From assembly GCA_021404785.1 (NCBI GenBank), contig QWHH01000005.1, positions 1-64,000 of the forward strand: a stretch of 64,000 bases of DNA. Reading direction: 5' to 3'. The notes under the pieces were generated by a model. That model was given only the letters and a program-made list of their open reading frames with translations. It was not told the DNA's origin and made no database searches. Of the stretch, positions 54,820-62,411 are shown one piece after another. This DNA comes from Lysobacterales bacterium PRO7. Lineage in GTDB: Bacteria > Pseudomonadota > Gammaproteobacteria > Xanthomonadales > Rhodanobacteraceae. Positions within the stretch are counted from its first letter, which is position 1, and each line of letters opens with the position of its first letter. A program made the translations under genes and the position numbers.

Positions 54820-56247
54820 ATGAATGCCAGAGTCACCGCTCCCGAGTTGCCGCCATCGCTGGACTGGGTAAACACCGACGCGCCGCAAACGTTGGCCGCA
54901 CTGCGCGGACGCATCACCGTGCTCAATTTCTGGACCTTCGATTGCGTGAATTGCCGCAATGTCCTGCCCGACCTGCGCTACCTCGAGAACAAGTACCACG
55001 ACGGCTTGAGCGTCATCGGCGTGCACACGCCGAAGTTCGAATACCAGCGCCACAGCGACCCGGTGCTCAAAGCGGTCAATCGCAACCACATTCGGCATGC
55101 GGTGGCGAACGATCCGGATTATTTGCTGTGGCAGGCCTACGGCATTGATTCGTGGCCGACCCTGGCGGTAATCGATGCGCAAGGCCAACTTGCCGCATTG
55201 TTGCCGGGCGAAGGCCGGCGCCAGGAAGCGGACACGCTCATCGCGCACCTACTCGACGAGGCCGCGGCTCAGGATAGGCGCGTGTACGACTCCGGCGTTG
55301 CCGCGTTGCGCCCCGAGCCCGTCACGCCGCTGCGTTTCCCGTCGCGACTGGTGGTGGGCGAATCGAGCCTGTGGATATCCGACAGCGGCCACAATCGCAT
55401 CCTGGAATGCACGCACGATGGCCGCATCCAGCGCCAGTTCGGGTCGGGCAATCCGGGTTATTGGGATGGCCGTGCGCGCGAAGCCGGGTTCAGCGATCCG
55501 CAGGGTCTGGCGCTGGGCAAGGATGTGCTGTTCGTTGCCGATACCGGCAACCACGCCGTGCGCCGCGTGCGACTGCTCAGTGGCGACGTGGATACCGTGG
55601 CCGGCACCGGCGTCGCAGGCCACGACCTGACGAACGAAAACCTGGAGCCGGCCAAGGTTGCGATGTCGGCGCCGGCCGATGTCGCCGTGCTCGGCGACAA
55701 CCTCTATATCGCCGTGTCCGGGCAGAACCAGATCTGGCAACTCGACCTGGTACGCAACAAGCTCGTCGTGCTTGCGGGCAGCGGCCAACTCGGGCTGACC
55801 GATGGTGTAGGCGTGACCGCGAGTTTCGCCCAACCGTCCAGCCTGAGCGTAGTCGGCCAACAACTCGTGGTGGCTGATGCCGCCTCGTCATCCGTGCGCC
55901 TGCTGCGCCTTCTGGACAATCGCGTCAGCACGCTGGCCGGCACCGGGCTATACGATTTCGGCGATGCGGCAGGCAAGCGCGAAGACGCGCGCCTGCAACA
56001 CCCGCTGGCCGTGTGCGGCGATCCACGTGGCCTGATTTTCGTGGCCGACAGTTACAACGGCAAGATCAAGGCGATCAACATGCGCAGCGGCGATGTGCGC
56101 GCGTTGAACCTGCCGTATCGCTTGCAGGAGCCGGCAGGTCTGGCGCTCGGCGCGGGCGCGTTATGGGTGGCGAATACGAACGCGCACGAGATCGTGAGCG
56201 TGGATCTTTCCAGCGGACAGATCCGGCGCCTGACGATTTCCGAGTGA
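54820..56247 (+). CDS. thioredoxin-fold plus NHL-propeller protein (NHLRC2-like)
   Basis: A 475-residue protein. Residues about 20-150 are a thioredoxin fold with a redox-like CVNC motif (FWTFDCVNCRNVLPDLRY). Residues about 175-475 form an NHL beta-propeller (LWISDSGHNRILECT, LFVADTGNHAVRRV, LIFVADSYNGKIKAI). The same two-part order is found in human NHLRC2. No signal peptide is visible from the chosen start, so it is probably cytosolic, unlike TlpA-type periplasmic thiol proteins. Substrates are unknown. It sits between kdsB and uvrC on the same strand. Confidence 0.85.
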   Translation: MNARVTAPELPPSLDWVNTDAPQTLAALRGRITVLNFWTFDCVNCRNVLPDLRYLENKYHDGLSVIGVHTPKFEYQRHSDPVLKAVNRNHIRHAVANDPDYLLWQAYGIDSWPTLAVIDAQGQLAALLPGEGRRQEADTLIAHLLDEAAAQDRRVYDSGVAALRPEPVTPLRFPSRLVVGESSLWISDSGHNRILECTHDGRIQRQFGSGNPGYWDGRAREAGFSDPQGLALGKDVLFVADTGNHAVRRVRLLSGDVDTVAGTGVAGHDLTNENLEPAKVAMSAPADVAVLGDNLYIAVSGQNQIWQLDLVRNKLVVLAGSGQLGLTDGVGVTASFAQPSSLSVVGQQLVVADAASSSVRLLRLLDNRVSTLAGTGLYDFGDAAGKREDARLQHPLAVCGDPRGLIFVADSYNGKIKAINMRSGDVRALNLPYRLQEPAGLALGAGALWVANTNAHEIVSVDLSSGQIRRLTISE

Positions 56248-56254
56248 GCATCGC

Positions 56255-58087
56255 GTGAGCGGATCGGATGCGAACGCGGCGATCTTCGATGGCAAGGCTT
56301 TTGTTCGAACCCTGAGCACATCGCCCGGCGTTTACCGCATGCTCGACGCGCGCGGGGAACCGCTTTATGTCGGCAAGGCGGGGAATTTAAAGAAGCGGGT
56401 CGGCAGTTATTTCCTGAAACCCGCGTTGCAGCCGCGCATCGCCAGCATGATCGCGCAGATCGCGCGCATCGAAGTCACGCTCACGCGCACCGAAGGCGAA
56501 GCGTTGCTGCTCGAGGCGCAACTGATCAAGAGCCTGAAGCCGCGCTACAACATCCTGCTGCGCGACGACAAAAGCTACCCCTACATTTATTTGTCCGGCG
56601 AAGAGGACTTCCCGCGCATCGCCTTCCATCGTGGCGCCAAGAGCGGAAAAGGCGAATATTTCGGTCCGTATCCGAGCGCGTGGGCGGTGCGCGAAAGTCT
56701 GGATCTGATGCAGAAACTGTTTCGCGTGCGTCAGTGCGAAGACAGCTACTTCCGCAACCGCACACGGCCCTGCCTGCAATACCAGATCGGCCGTTGCAGC
56801 GCGCCGTGCGTCGGTCTGATTGGCGTTGCTGAATATCAGGAATCCGTGCGCCACGCGGCGATGTTCCTGCGCGGCAAGAGCAGCGACGTGATCGAGGAAC
56901 TCGGCACGGCAATGGAGCGCGCCAGCGTCGCCCTCGAATTCGAAAAGGCGGCGCGCCTGCGCGATTCGATCGCCACGCTCAAGCGCCTGCACGCGCAAGT
57001 GCACGTGCGCGGCGCCAGTGCGGACCTGGATGCGCTCGCCTGCCGCATCGAGTCCGGAACAGCATGTGTGTCGGTGCTGTTCTTCCGCAATGGCGTGAAC
57101 CTGGGTTCGCGCGATTTCTTCCCGCGCCTGCCGGTGGACGCGGACGAAAGCGCCGTGCTTGCCGCATTCATCGCTCAGTATTACCTCGACAAGCCGGTGC
57201 CGCGCGAATTGCTGCTCAGCCATAGCGTGGAAGAAGTCGAGTTGCTCGCGGGCGCGCTCGGTGAACAGGCTGGCCACAGCGTGGAAATCAAGGCCCAGGT
57301 GCGCGGCGACCGCGCGCATTTTGTGGAACTTGCGCGCAAGAACGCGCAGGCGGCGCTGGTGGCGCGGCTGGCCAGCCAACAGACGATCCACGAGCGCTTT
57401 GAGTCGTTGCGTGAGCTGCTTGAACTCGGCGACATGCCGCAGCGGCTGGAGTGTTTCGACATCTCGCACACGATGGGCGAGGCAACGGTGGCGTCGTGCG
57501 TGATTTATGGCCCCGAGGGTCCGGTCAAATCCGCATACCGTCGTTTCAACATCACCGGCATCGAGCCCGGCGATGACTACGCAGCCATGCGCCAGGCCCT
57601 GGAACGCCGCTACAAGCGCCTGCAAGCGGGCGAGGGCGTCCTGCCGGACATCCTGCTGATTGATGGCGGCAAGGGACAAGTCACGCAGGCGCTCGAAGTG
57701 CTCGCAGACTTGGGCGTGAGCGGCGTGCTGGTGCTCGGCATCGCCAAAGGGCCGGAGCGGCGCAGCGGCCACGAGAGCCTGATCCGCGGCGACAACGGCA
57801 AGGTGCTGTGGCCGGGGCCGGAATCGCCGGCCTTGCATCTGCTCGACGCGATTCGCGACGAGGCGCACCGGTTCGCCATCACCGGCCACCGCAAGCGCCG
57901 CGAGAAGGCGCGCGAGAAGAGCCGGATCGAGGAAATCGCCGGCGTAGGCGCCAAGCGCCGCGCGGCATTGTTGAAGCATTTTGGCGGCATCGGCGGTGTC
58001 GCCGCGGCGGGCATCGACGAACTCGCGCAGGTCAATGGCGTGAGCCGTGAAATGGCCGCAAACATCTACGCCGCATTCCACGGCTGA
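56255..58087 (+). CDS. uvrC: UvrABC excinuclease subunit C
   Basis: A 610-residue DNA-repair nuclease that makes both cuts around a UvrB-bound lesion. The N-terminal GIY-YIG domain begins SPGVYRMLDARGEPLYVGKA. A UVR motif lies at about 205-240 (LEFEKAARLRDSIATLKRL). The RNase H-like C-terminal nuclease has LECFDISHTMGE and LLIDGGKGQ, and helix-hairpin-helix motifs close the protein. The start is GTG at 56255; it gives the typical length and there is no suitable ATG nearby. pgsA follows, as in E. coli. Confidence 0.96.
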   Translation: MSGSDANAAIFDGKAFVRTLSTSPGVYRMLDARGEPLYVGKAGNLKKRVGSYFLKPALQPRIASMIAQIARIEVTLTRTEGEALLLEAQLIKSLKPRYNILLRDDKSYPYIYLSGEEDFPRIAFHRGAKSGKGEYFGPYPSAWAVRESLDLMQKLFRVRQCEDSYFRNRTRPCLQYQIGRCSAPCVGLIGVAEYQESVRHAAMFLRGKSSDVIEELGTAMERASVALEFEKAARLRDSIATLKRLHAQVHVRGASADLDALACRIESGTACVSVLFFRNGVNLGSRDFFPRLPVDADESAVLAAFIAQYYLDKPVPRELLLSHSVEEVELLAGALGEQAGHSVEIKAQVRGDRAHFVELARKNAQAALVARLASQQTIHERFESLRELLELGDMPQRLECFDISHTMGEATVASCVIYGPEGPVKSAYRRFNITGIEPGDDYAAMRQALERRYKRLQAGEGVLPDILLIDGGKGQVTQALEVLADLGVSGVLVLGIAKGPERRSGHESLIRGDNGKVLWPGPESPALHLLDAIRDEAHRFAITGHRKRREKAREKSRIEEIAGVGAKRRAALLKHFGGIGGVAAAGIDELAQVNGVSREMAANIYAAFHG

Positions 58088-58112
58088 GCGTGGACGTGTC
58101 ACACTCGCGCCC

Positions 58113-58682
58113 ATGCAATTGACGTGGCCGACCATCCTTACCTTGTTTCGCATCGCCCTGTTGCCGGTGATGGTTGGCGTGTTTTATGCGGGATTCCACG
58201 GTGCGAATATCGCTGCCGCGGCGATATTCCTCGCAGCGGCGCTCACCGACTGGCTGGATGGCTTCATCGCACGGCGCTTCAACCAATACTCGCGCTTCGG
58301 CGCCTTTCTCGATCCGGTCGCCGACAAGCTGATGGTGGCGGTGACCCTGTTCTTGCTCGTGCAGGAAAATCCAACGCCGCTGTTGGCGGTTGTCAGCGCA
58401 ATTATCGTTGGCCGCGAAATTGCGATTTCCGCACTGCGCGAGTGGATGGCGGAAATCGGCGCGCGCGGCCTGGTCAAGGTGGCGTTTCTGGGCAAGCTCA
58501 AGACAGTCATGCAGATCGTCGCGATCGTGGTGCTGTTGTACCAGCACGAATCCGCCGGACTGAAGCTGTTCCATGTCGGCGAGGCGTTGCTCGTGATCGC
58601 CGCTGGATTGACGATCTGGTCGGGCCTGGACTACCTGCGCGCGGCTTGGCCGGCGATGCGTGGGGATGTGCGGCGAGGCTGA
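58113..58682 (+). CDS. pgsA: CDP-diacylglycerol-glycerol-3-phosphate 3-phosphatidyltransferase
   Basis: A 189-residue membrane enzyme that commits CDP-diacylglycerol to phosphatidylglycerol. The CDP-alcohol phosphotransferase motif is intact: DWLDGFIARR, then FGAFLDPVADK, giving the DGx2ARx8Gx3Dx3D pattern. Several hydrophobic helices follow. The ATG at 58113 gives the usual length; an in-frame ATG upstream lies within uvrC. It is followed by three tRNA genes, the same order as pgsA-glyW-cysT-leuZ in E. coli. Confidence 0.95.
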   Translation: MQLTWPTILTLFRIALLPVMVGVFYAGFHGANIAAAAIFLAAALTDWLDGFIARRFNQYSRFGAFLDPVADKLMVAVTLFLLVQENPTPLLAVVSAIIVGREIAISALREWMAEIGARGLVKVAFLGKLKTVMQIVAIVVLLYQHESAGLKLFHVGEALLVIAAGLTIWSGLDYLRAAWPAMRGDVRRG

Positions 58683-58688
58683 TGGTTG

Positions 58689-58716
58689 TTGCCAATCTCC
58701 ACGCAAACCGTATAAT
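58689..58716 (+). promoter_or_regulatory. promoter of the tRNA-Gly operon
   Basis: TTGCCA (58689-58694) and a perfect TATAAT (58711-58716) are separated by 16 nt, and the tRNA-Gly begins 12 nt after the -10 box. The sequence between, GCGCGTCCTCGC, is GC-rich like stringent-controlled stable-RNA discriminators. Confidence 0.75.
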
Positions 58717-58728
58717 GCGCGTCCTCGC

Positions 58729-58804
<76 letters not shown>

Positions 58805-58812
58805 GCATTTAT

Positions 58813-58874
58813 GCGTTCGTCCGTGAACGCGAAGATCAAGAAGCGGCCATCCGTGGCCGCACTCTTCATCAAGC
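58813..58874 (+). repeat. two-hairpin tRNA spacer, copy 1
   Basis: After tRNA-Gly. Hairpin 1 pairs GCGTTC with GAACGC (58813-58830). Hairpin 2 pairs GCGGCCA with TGGCCGC around TCCG (58843-58860). The linker GAAGATCAAGAA is nearly the same in copy 2 (59030-59089). Likely a tRNA-processing spacer or a member of a dispersed repeat family. Confidence 0.7.
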
Positions 58875-58877
58875 AGC

Positions 58878-58909
58878 AAAACCTCGGGCAATCCGAGGTT
58901 TTGTTTTTT
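58878..58909 (+). terminator. Rho-independent terminator after tRNA-Gly spacer
   Basis: AAAACCTCGG and CCGAGGTTTT form a 10-bp stem with a 5-nt loop, followed by GTTTTTT. This is a strong intrinsic terminator. It would separate tRNA-Gly from tRNA-Cys, though some read-through or a separate promoter for tRNA-Cys is needed; I see no clear promoter in the 32 nt before tRNA-Cys. Confidence 0.88.
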
Positions 58910-58941
58910 GCGAGCGGCGTTGCTACGCTGTCGCAGTCACC

Positions 58942-59015
58942 GGCCAGGTGGCAGAGTGGTCATGCAGCGGCCTGCAAAGCCGTGTACGCCGGTTCGATTC
59001 CGACCCTGGCCTCCA
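58942..59015 (+). tRNA. tRNA-Cys (GCA)
   Basis: A 74-nt cloverleaf. The acceptor stem pairs GGCCAGG with CCTGGCC, the anticodon loop is in GGCCTGCAAAGCC giving GCA, the T loop is GGTTCGATTCC, and CCA is encoded. Its position equals cysT of E. coli. Confidence 0.96.
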
Positions 59016-59029
59016 CATCGGGTATTCTT

Positions 59030-59089
59030 GCGTTAGTCCATTAACGCGAAGATCAAAAAGCGGCCATTCGTGGCCGCACATTTCAACAA
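59030..59089 (+). repeat. two-hairpin tRNA spacer, copy 2
   Basis: Between tRNA-Cys and tRNA-Leu. Hairpin 1 pairs GCGTTA with TAACGC (59030-59047); compared with copy 1, both sides of the closing pair changed together (C-G to A-T). Hairpin 2 pairs GCGGCCA with TGGCCGC around TTCG (59060-59077). It ends directly at the tRNA-Leu 5' end. Confidence 0.7.
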
Positions 59090-59178
59090 GCCCCGGTGGC
59101 GAAACTGGTATACGCAAGGGACTTAAAATCCCTCGGCGGGTAACCGCCTTGCCGGTTCGAGTCCGGCCCGGGGCACCA
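59090..59178 (+). tRNA. tRNA-Leu (TAA)
   Basis: An 89-nt class II tRNA with a long variable arm. The acceptor stem pairs GCCCCGG with CCGGGGC, the anticodon loop CTTAAAA is flanked by AGGGA/TCCCT and gives TAA (reads UUA/UUG), and CCA is encoded. It is equivalent in position to leuZ of E. coli. Confidence 0.96.
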
Positions 59179-59226
59179 CGCGTGCTAACATCGCTGTTCG
59201 TTTGGACATCCGAAACGGGACGCACG

Positions 59227-60372
59227 ATGCAGATCCGGACCAAGCTGCCCAAGGTCGGCACGACCATTTTCAGCGTGATGTCGCAGCTCGCCACGCAGCA
59301 CAAGGCGATCAATCTCGGTCAGGGATTTCCCGATTTCGACGGTCCGCAGGCACTGCGCGACGCGTTGGCGGCGGCGATGAATTCCGGCAAGAACCAGTAC
59401 GCACCAATGACCGGCGTGCCGAAGTTGCGCGAACAGATCGCGCTCAAGACCGAGAAGCTCTACGGCCGCAAGGTCAGCGCCGACACCGAGATCACCGTGA
59501 CGAGCGGGGCAACCGAGGCGCTATTCGCGGCGATCGCCGCCGTGGTGCACACGGGCGAGGAAGTGATCGTGCTCGATCCGTGTTACGACAGCTACGAACC
59601 GGCGATCGAACTCGCGGGCGGTCGTGCCGTGCATATTCCGTTGCGCCTGCCGGGTTTTTCCGTCGACTGGCAGCGCGTGAAGGATGCGATCACGCCGCGC
59701 ACGCGCGTGATCCTGATCAATTCGCCGCACAATCCTTCCGGAGCGGTGCTGGCAGCGTCCGATCTGGAAATACTGGCCGAAATTGTGCGCGGCACGGAAA
59801 TCTTCGTGCTGTCCGATGAGGTCTACGAGCACATCATTTTCGATGGGCTGGCGCACCAAAGCGTGTTGCGTCACGCAGAACTCGCCGCACGCAGCTTCGT
59901 GATCTCGTCGTTCGGCAAGACTTATCACTGTACCGGCTGGAAGGTCGGTTATTGCATCGCGCCGCCGCAATTGAGTGCGGAATTCCGCAAGGTGCACCAA
60001 TACCTGACGTTCTGCACGTTCAGTCCGGCGCAATGGGCGTTTGCGGACATGCTTGAGTCCGATCCGCAACACTATTTGGACTTACCCGCGTTTTACCAGG
60101 CCAAGCGCGACCGCTTCCGCGCGCTGCTCGCGCCGTCGAAATTCAAACTGTTGCCGGTCAATGGCGCCTATTTTCAGGTCGTCGAGTATTCCGATCTGAG
60201 CAAGGCAGACGACCTCAATTTCAGCGAGTGGCTGGTGCGCGAGGCGGGCGTGGCGGCGATTCCGGTGTCGGCGTTCTACGAGACGCCGCCGGATGCGCGC
60301 CTGGTGCGGCTGTGCTTTGCCAAGAGCGATGAAACCCTCGCGGCGGCGGCGGAACGGCTATGCAAACTTTGA
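59227..60372 (+). CDS. class I aminotransferase, probable methionine/glutamine transaminase (YbdL-like)
   Basis: A 381-residue PLP aminotransferase. INLGQGFPDFDGPQALRDAL is typical of the kynurenine/glutamine transaminase K and YbdL group. LINSPHNPSGAVL and the PLP lysine in SSFGKTYHCTGWKVGY are clear. YbdL transaminates 4-methylthio-2-oxobutyrate to methionine. The next gene, overlapping by 13 nt, encodes an omega-amidase, which removes the 2-oxoglutaramate made when glutamine is the amino donor. The tight overlap supports a shared methionine-salvage or glutamine-transaminase role. The ATG at 59227 was chosen because the tRNA-Leu ends just upstream. Confidence 0.9.
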   Translation: MQIRTKLPKVGTTIFSVMSQLATQHKAINLGQGFPDFDGPQALRDALAAAMNSGKNQYAPMTGVPKLREQIALKTEKLYGRKVSADTEITVTSGATEALFAAIAAVVHTGEEVIVLDPCYDSYEPAIELAGGRAVHIPLRLPGFSVDWQRVKDAITPRTRVILINSPHNPSGAVLAASDLEILAEIVRGTEIFVLSDEVYEHIIFDGLAHQSVLRHAELAARSFVISSFGKTYHCTGWKVGYCIAPPQLSAEFRKVHQYLTFCTFSPAQWAFADMLESDPQHYLDLPAFYQAKRDRFRALLAPSKFKLLPVNGAYFQVVEYSDLSKADDLNFSEWLVREAGVAAIPVSAFYETPPDARLVRLCFAKSDETLAAAAERLCKL

Positions 60373-61145
60373 GGGTTTCGCTGGTCCAGGGCGCGACGCG
60401 CTGGCACGATCCGGCGGGAAATCGCGCCTATTACGGCGATCTGATCGCGTCGCTTGCAGGCAGCGACTTGATCGTGCTGCCGGAGACCTTTACCAGCGGA
60501 TTTTCCAACGAAGCGATCCACAACGCGGAAACGATGCAAGGTCCGAGCTTGGCGTGGCTGTCGGCGCAGGCGCACAAACTCGATGCGGCGATCTGCGGCA
60601 GCGTGCAGTTGCGTGTGGATCAAAAGGTATACAACCGGCTGCTGTTTGTGACGCCGGACGGAAACATCCGTTATTACGACAAGCGCCACCTGTTCCGTTA
60701 CGCCGATGAGCACAAGCGCTATGCCGCTGGCAACGAGCGCCTGATCGTGGAATGGCGCGGCTGGAAGATCTGTCCGCTGGTGTGCTACGACCTGCGCTTT
60801 CCGGTGTATTCGCGCAACCAGCATGCGCAGTCCGGATTCGATTATGACTTGCTGTTGTACGTGGCGAACTGGCCGAGCGCGCGGCGCTACGCCTGGCAAA
60901 CGCTGTTGCGCGCGCGCGCGATCGAAAATCTCGCGTATTGCGCCGGGCTCAATCGCGTCGGCACTGACGGCAATGGCCTGGGTTACTCCGGCGACAGCAC
61001 GGTGCTGGATTTCCTCGGTCAACCACTGGTCGAATTGGGCGCTCAGGAACAAACCGTCACGGTGGCGCTCGATGCTGCGACGCTCGCGGCGCATCGCGAG
61101 CGTTTTCCGGCCTGGATGGATGCGGACGCGTTTACGCTTCGCTAG
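60360..61145 (+). CDS. omega-amidase of the nitrilase superfamily (YafV-like)
   Basis: A 261-residue carbon-nitrogen hydrolase. The Glu-Lys-Cys triad is visible: Glu in IVLPETFTSGF, Lys in YYDKRHLF, and Cys in CPLVCYDLRFPVY. YafV/Nit2-type enzymes hydrolyse 2-oxoglutaramate to 2-oxoglutarate and ammonia. It overlaps the transaminase gene by 13 nt, so the pair probably works in sequence. It converges with a small gene on the other strand, overlapping by 4 nt. Confidence 0.9.
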   Translation: MQTLRVSLVQGATRWHDPAGNRAYYGDLIASLAGSDLIVLPETFTSGFSNEAIHNAETMQGPSLAWLSAQAHKLDAAICGSVQLRVDQKVYNRLLFVTPDGNIRYYDKRHLFRYADEHKRYAAGNERLIVEWRGWKICPLVCYDLRFPVYSRNQHAQSGFDYDLLLYVANWPSARRYAWQTLLRARAIENLAYCAGLNRVGTDGNGLGYSGDSTVLDFLGQPLVELGAQEQTVTVALDAATLAAHRERFPAWMDADAFTLR

Positions 61146-61381
61146 GCCGCGCGGATATCCTTGTTCAGGCGCTGCGTCCCAGCGCGGATAGCACGCAATT
61201 CATGCACGATCGCGAAGCGTTTGGCGGTTTGCGAATCGTCGAATGCACCAAGCACGACGCCGGTTTTCGGGCACAACACCTCGAAGCGAGGAGGGCGGGG
61301 CAGGCCGGTCTCGTCGTACTCATCGAGGCGCTCGATGGCATAGCCGAAAACGCGGGATTCAGGATATCGCTTGCAGCGCAT
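61142..61381 (-). CDS. small protein of unknown function
   Basis: A 79-residue soluble, basic protein beginning MRCKRYPESRVFGYAIERLD. PPRFEVLCPKTGVVLGAFDD suggests a short beta-hairpin, and the second half is a helix (SQTAKRFAIVHELRAIRAG). No family is recognised. A GAGGA ribosome box lies about 8 nt upstream of the ATG, which supports it as a real gene. A weak -10 (TATTTT, around 61414-61419) precedes it. Confidence 0.55.
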   Translation of the reverse strand: MRCKRYPESRVFGYAIERLDEYDETGLPRPPRFEVLCPKTGVVLGAFDDSQTAKRFAIVHELRAIRAGTQRLNKDIRAA

Positions 61382-61439
61382 GGAAATTTTCCTCGTTCGA
61401 TGACCCTGCGCCCAAAATAGCCGGCGCGCATGAGCATAC

Positions 61440-61469
61440 GGTTAACGCTCTGTTGCGGTCGGGTTAACG
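61440..61469. repeat. twin GGTTAACG direct repeat
   Basis: GGTTAACG occurs at 61440-61447 and again at 61462-61469. The two starts are 22 bp apart, two helical turns, so the sites face the same side of DNA. Each contains the palindrome GTTAAC. They lie in the divergent gap between the 79-residue gene and the CsgG-family gene and may be an operator. Confidence 0.4.
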
Positions 61470-61569
61470 AGGGAATCTTCACGTGAGCGGGAAACTTCAA
61501 CGGGTTGGCGTGATCAAATTTCTTTCATCACGATGGCTTCACGACGCTGCCGGCATTCTTGGTCGCTGG

Positions 61570-61575
61570 TATAGT
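61570..61575 (+). promoter_or_regulatory. possible -10 box of the CsgG-family gene
   Basis: TATAGT lies 57 nt before the ATG at 61632. The matching -35 position holds only a weak hexamer, so activation by a regulator is possible. The rest of the gap contains the twin repeat and no gene. Confidence 0.4.
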
Positions 61576-61631
61576 ACGCGCGACAGGGTGTGCGGTTTTT
61601 CGCAAACAATCCGATTGGGGAGTACCGATTC

Positions 61632-62348
61632 ATGAAGAAGCTGGCCTTGGGTGTGATGATTGCAATGGGTGCGCTGGCTGCCGGCAATGCGCTTGCCGCC
61701 GGCGACGGACGCCCCACGATTGCGGTGGCGGAGTTCCGCAACGAATCCGGCGCGGCGTGGTGGCGTGGCGGCGTGGGTTGGGAATTGTCCGGCATGCTGT
61801 CGAACGAACTGTCTTCATCCGGCGACTTCAAGGTCGTCGAGCGCCAGAAGATCCAGAACGTCCTGGAAGAACAGAATTTCGCCGCTTCCGGTCGCGTGCG
61901 CGCTGGCACCGGACCGAAGATCGGCAAGGTGACTGGCGCGCAATACCTGATCACCGGCACGGTGACTGCGTATGAGGAAAACACCGCGAGTACCGGCGGC
62001 GGTTTCAGTTTCAAGGGCATCAGTCTGGGCGGCAAAAAAAGCGAAGCCTATCTGGCCGTGGATCTGCGCGTGATCAACACCGAGACCAGCGACGTCGAAT
62101 ACTCGCGCACGATCGAGGGCCGCAGTTCGGGCGGCGGCGTGGCGGTAGGTCTGTATCGTGGCGGTTTCGGCGGCAATCTCGCGCACGAGGAAAATACGCC
62201 GGCAGGCAAGGCGATTCGCGCGGCATTGGTCGAGGCAACCGATTATCTGGATTGCGTCATGATCAAGCGCGACAGTTGCATCGCCGACTTCCGTGCGAAG
62301 GAGCAGAAACGCCGCAACAGCGACAAGGGCGCAATCAAGCTCGATTGA
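61632..62348 (+). CDS. CsgG/HfaB-family exported protein
   Basis: A 238-residue protein. MKKLALGVMIAMGALAAGNALAA is a signal peptide without a lipobox. RPTIAVAEFRNESG, then SGMLSNELSSSGDFKVVERQ, then QYLITGTVTAYEENT match the CsgG core, which forms an outer-membrane secretion pore for curli in E. coli. No csgA/B/E/F genes are nearby, and the missing lipid anchor makes a true curli channel less likely; many CsgG relatives are orphan envelope proteins. GGGGAG precedes the ATG. An intrinsic terminator follows. Confidence 0.8.
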   Translation: MKKLALGVMIAMGALAAGNALAAGDGRPTIAVAEFRNESGAAWWRGGVGWELSGMLSNELSSSGDFKVVERQKIQNVLEEQNFAASGRVRAGTGPKIGKVTGAQYLITGTVTAYEENTASTGGGFSFKGISLGGKKSEAYLAVDLRVINTETSDVEYSRTIEGRSSGGGVAVGLYRGGFGGNLAHEENTPAGKAIRAALVEATDYLDCVMIKRDSCIADFRAKEQKRRNSDKGAIKLD

Positions 62349-62373
62349 TTTTTCAGTACGACCCGTAAAGCCG

Positions 62374-62406
62374 ACGAAGGCCGCTTTTGCGGCCTTCGTT
62401 GTTTTT
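62374..62406 (+). terminator. Rho-independent terminator after the CsgG-family gene
   Basis: ACGAAGGCCGC and GCGGCCTTCGT form an 11-bp stem with a TTTT loop, followed by TGTTTTT. The stem lies between the convergent CsgG-family and rluB genes, and may serve rluB weakly in the other direction. Confidence 0.9.
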
Positions 62407-62411
62407 GCGAA

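Noticed and set aside
58813-59089. Direct repeats beside tRNA genes as phage or island attachment sites
   Set aside because: The repeats do not include a tRNA 3' end copy, they are only about 160 nt apart, and no integrase or foreign DNA lies between them.
61632-62348. Curli secretion system
   Set aside because: Only a CsgG-family gene is present; no csgA, B, E or F and no lipobox are seen.
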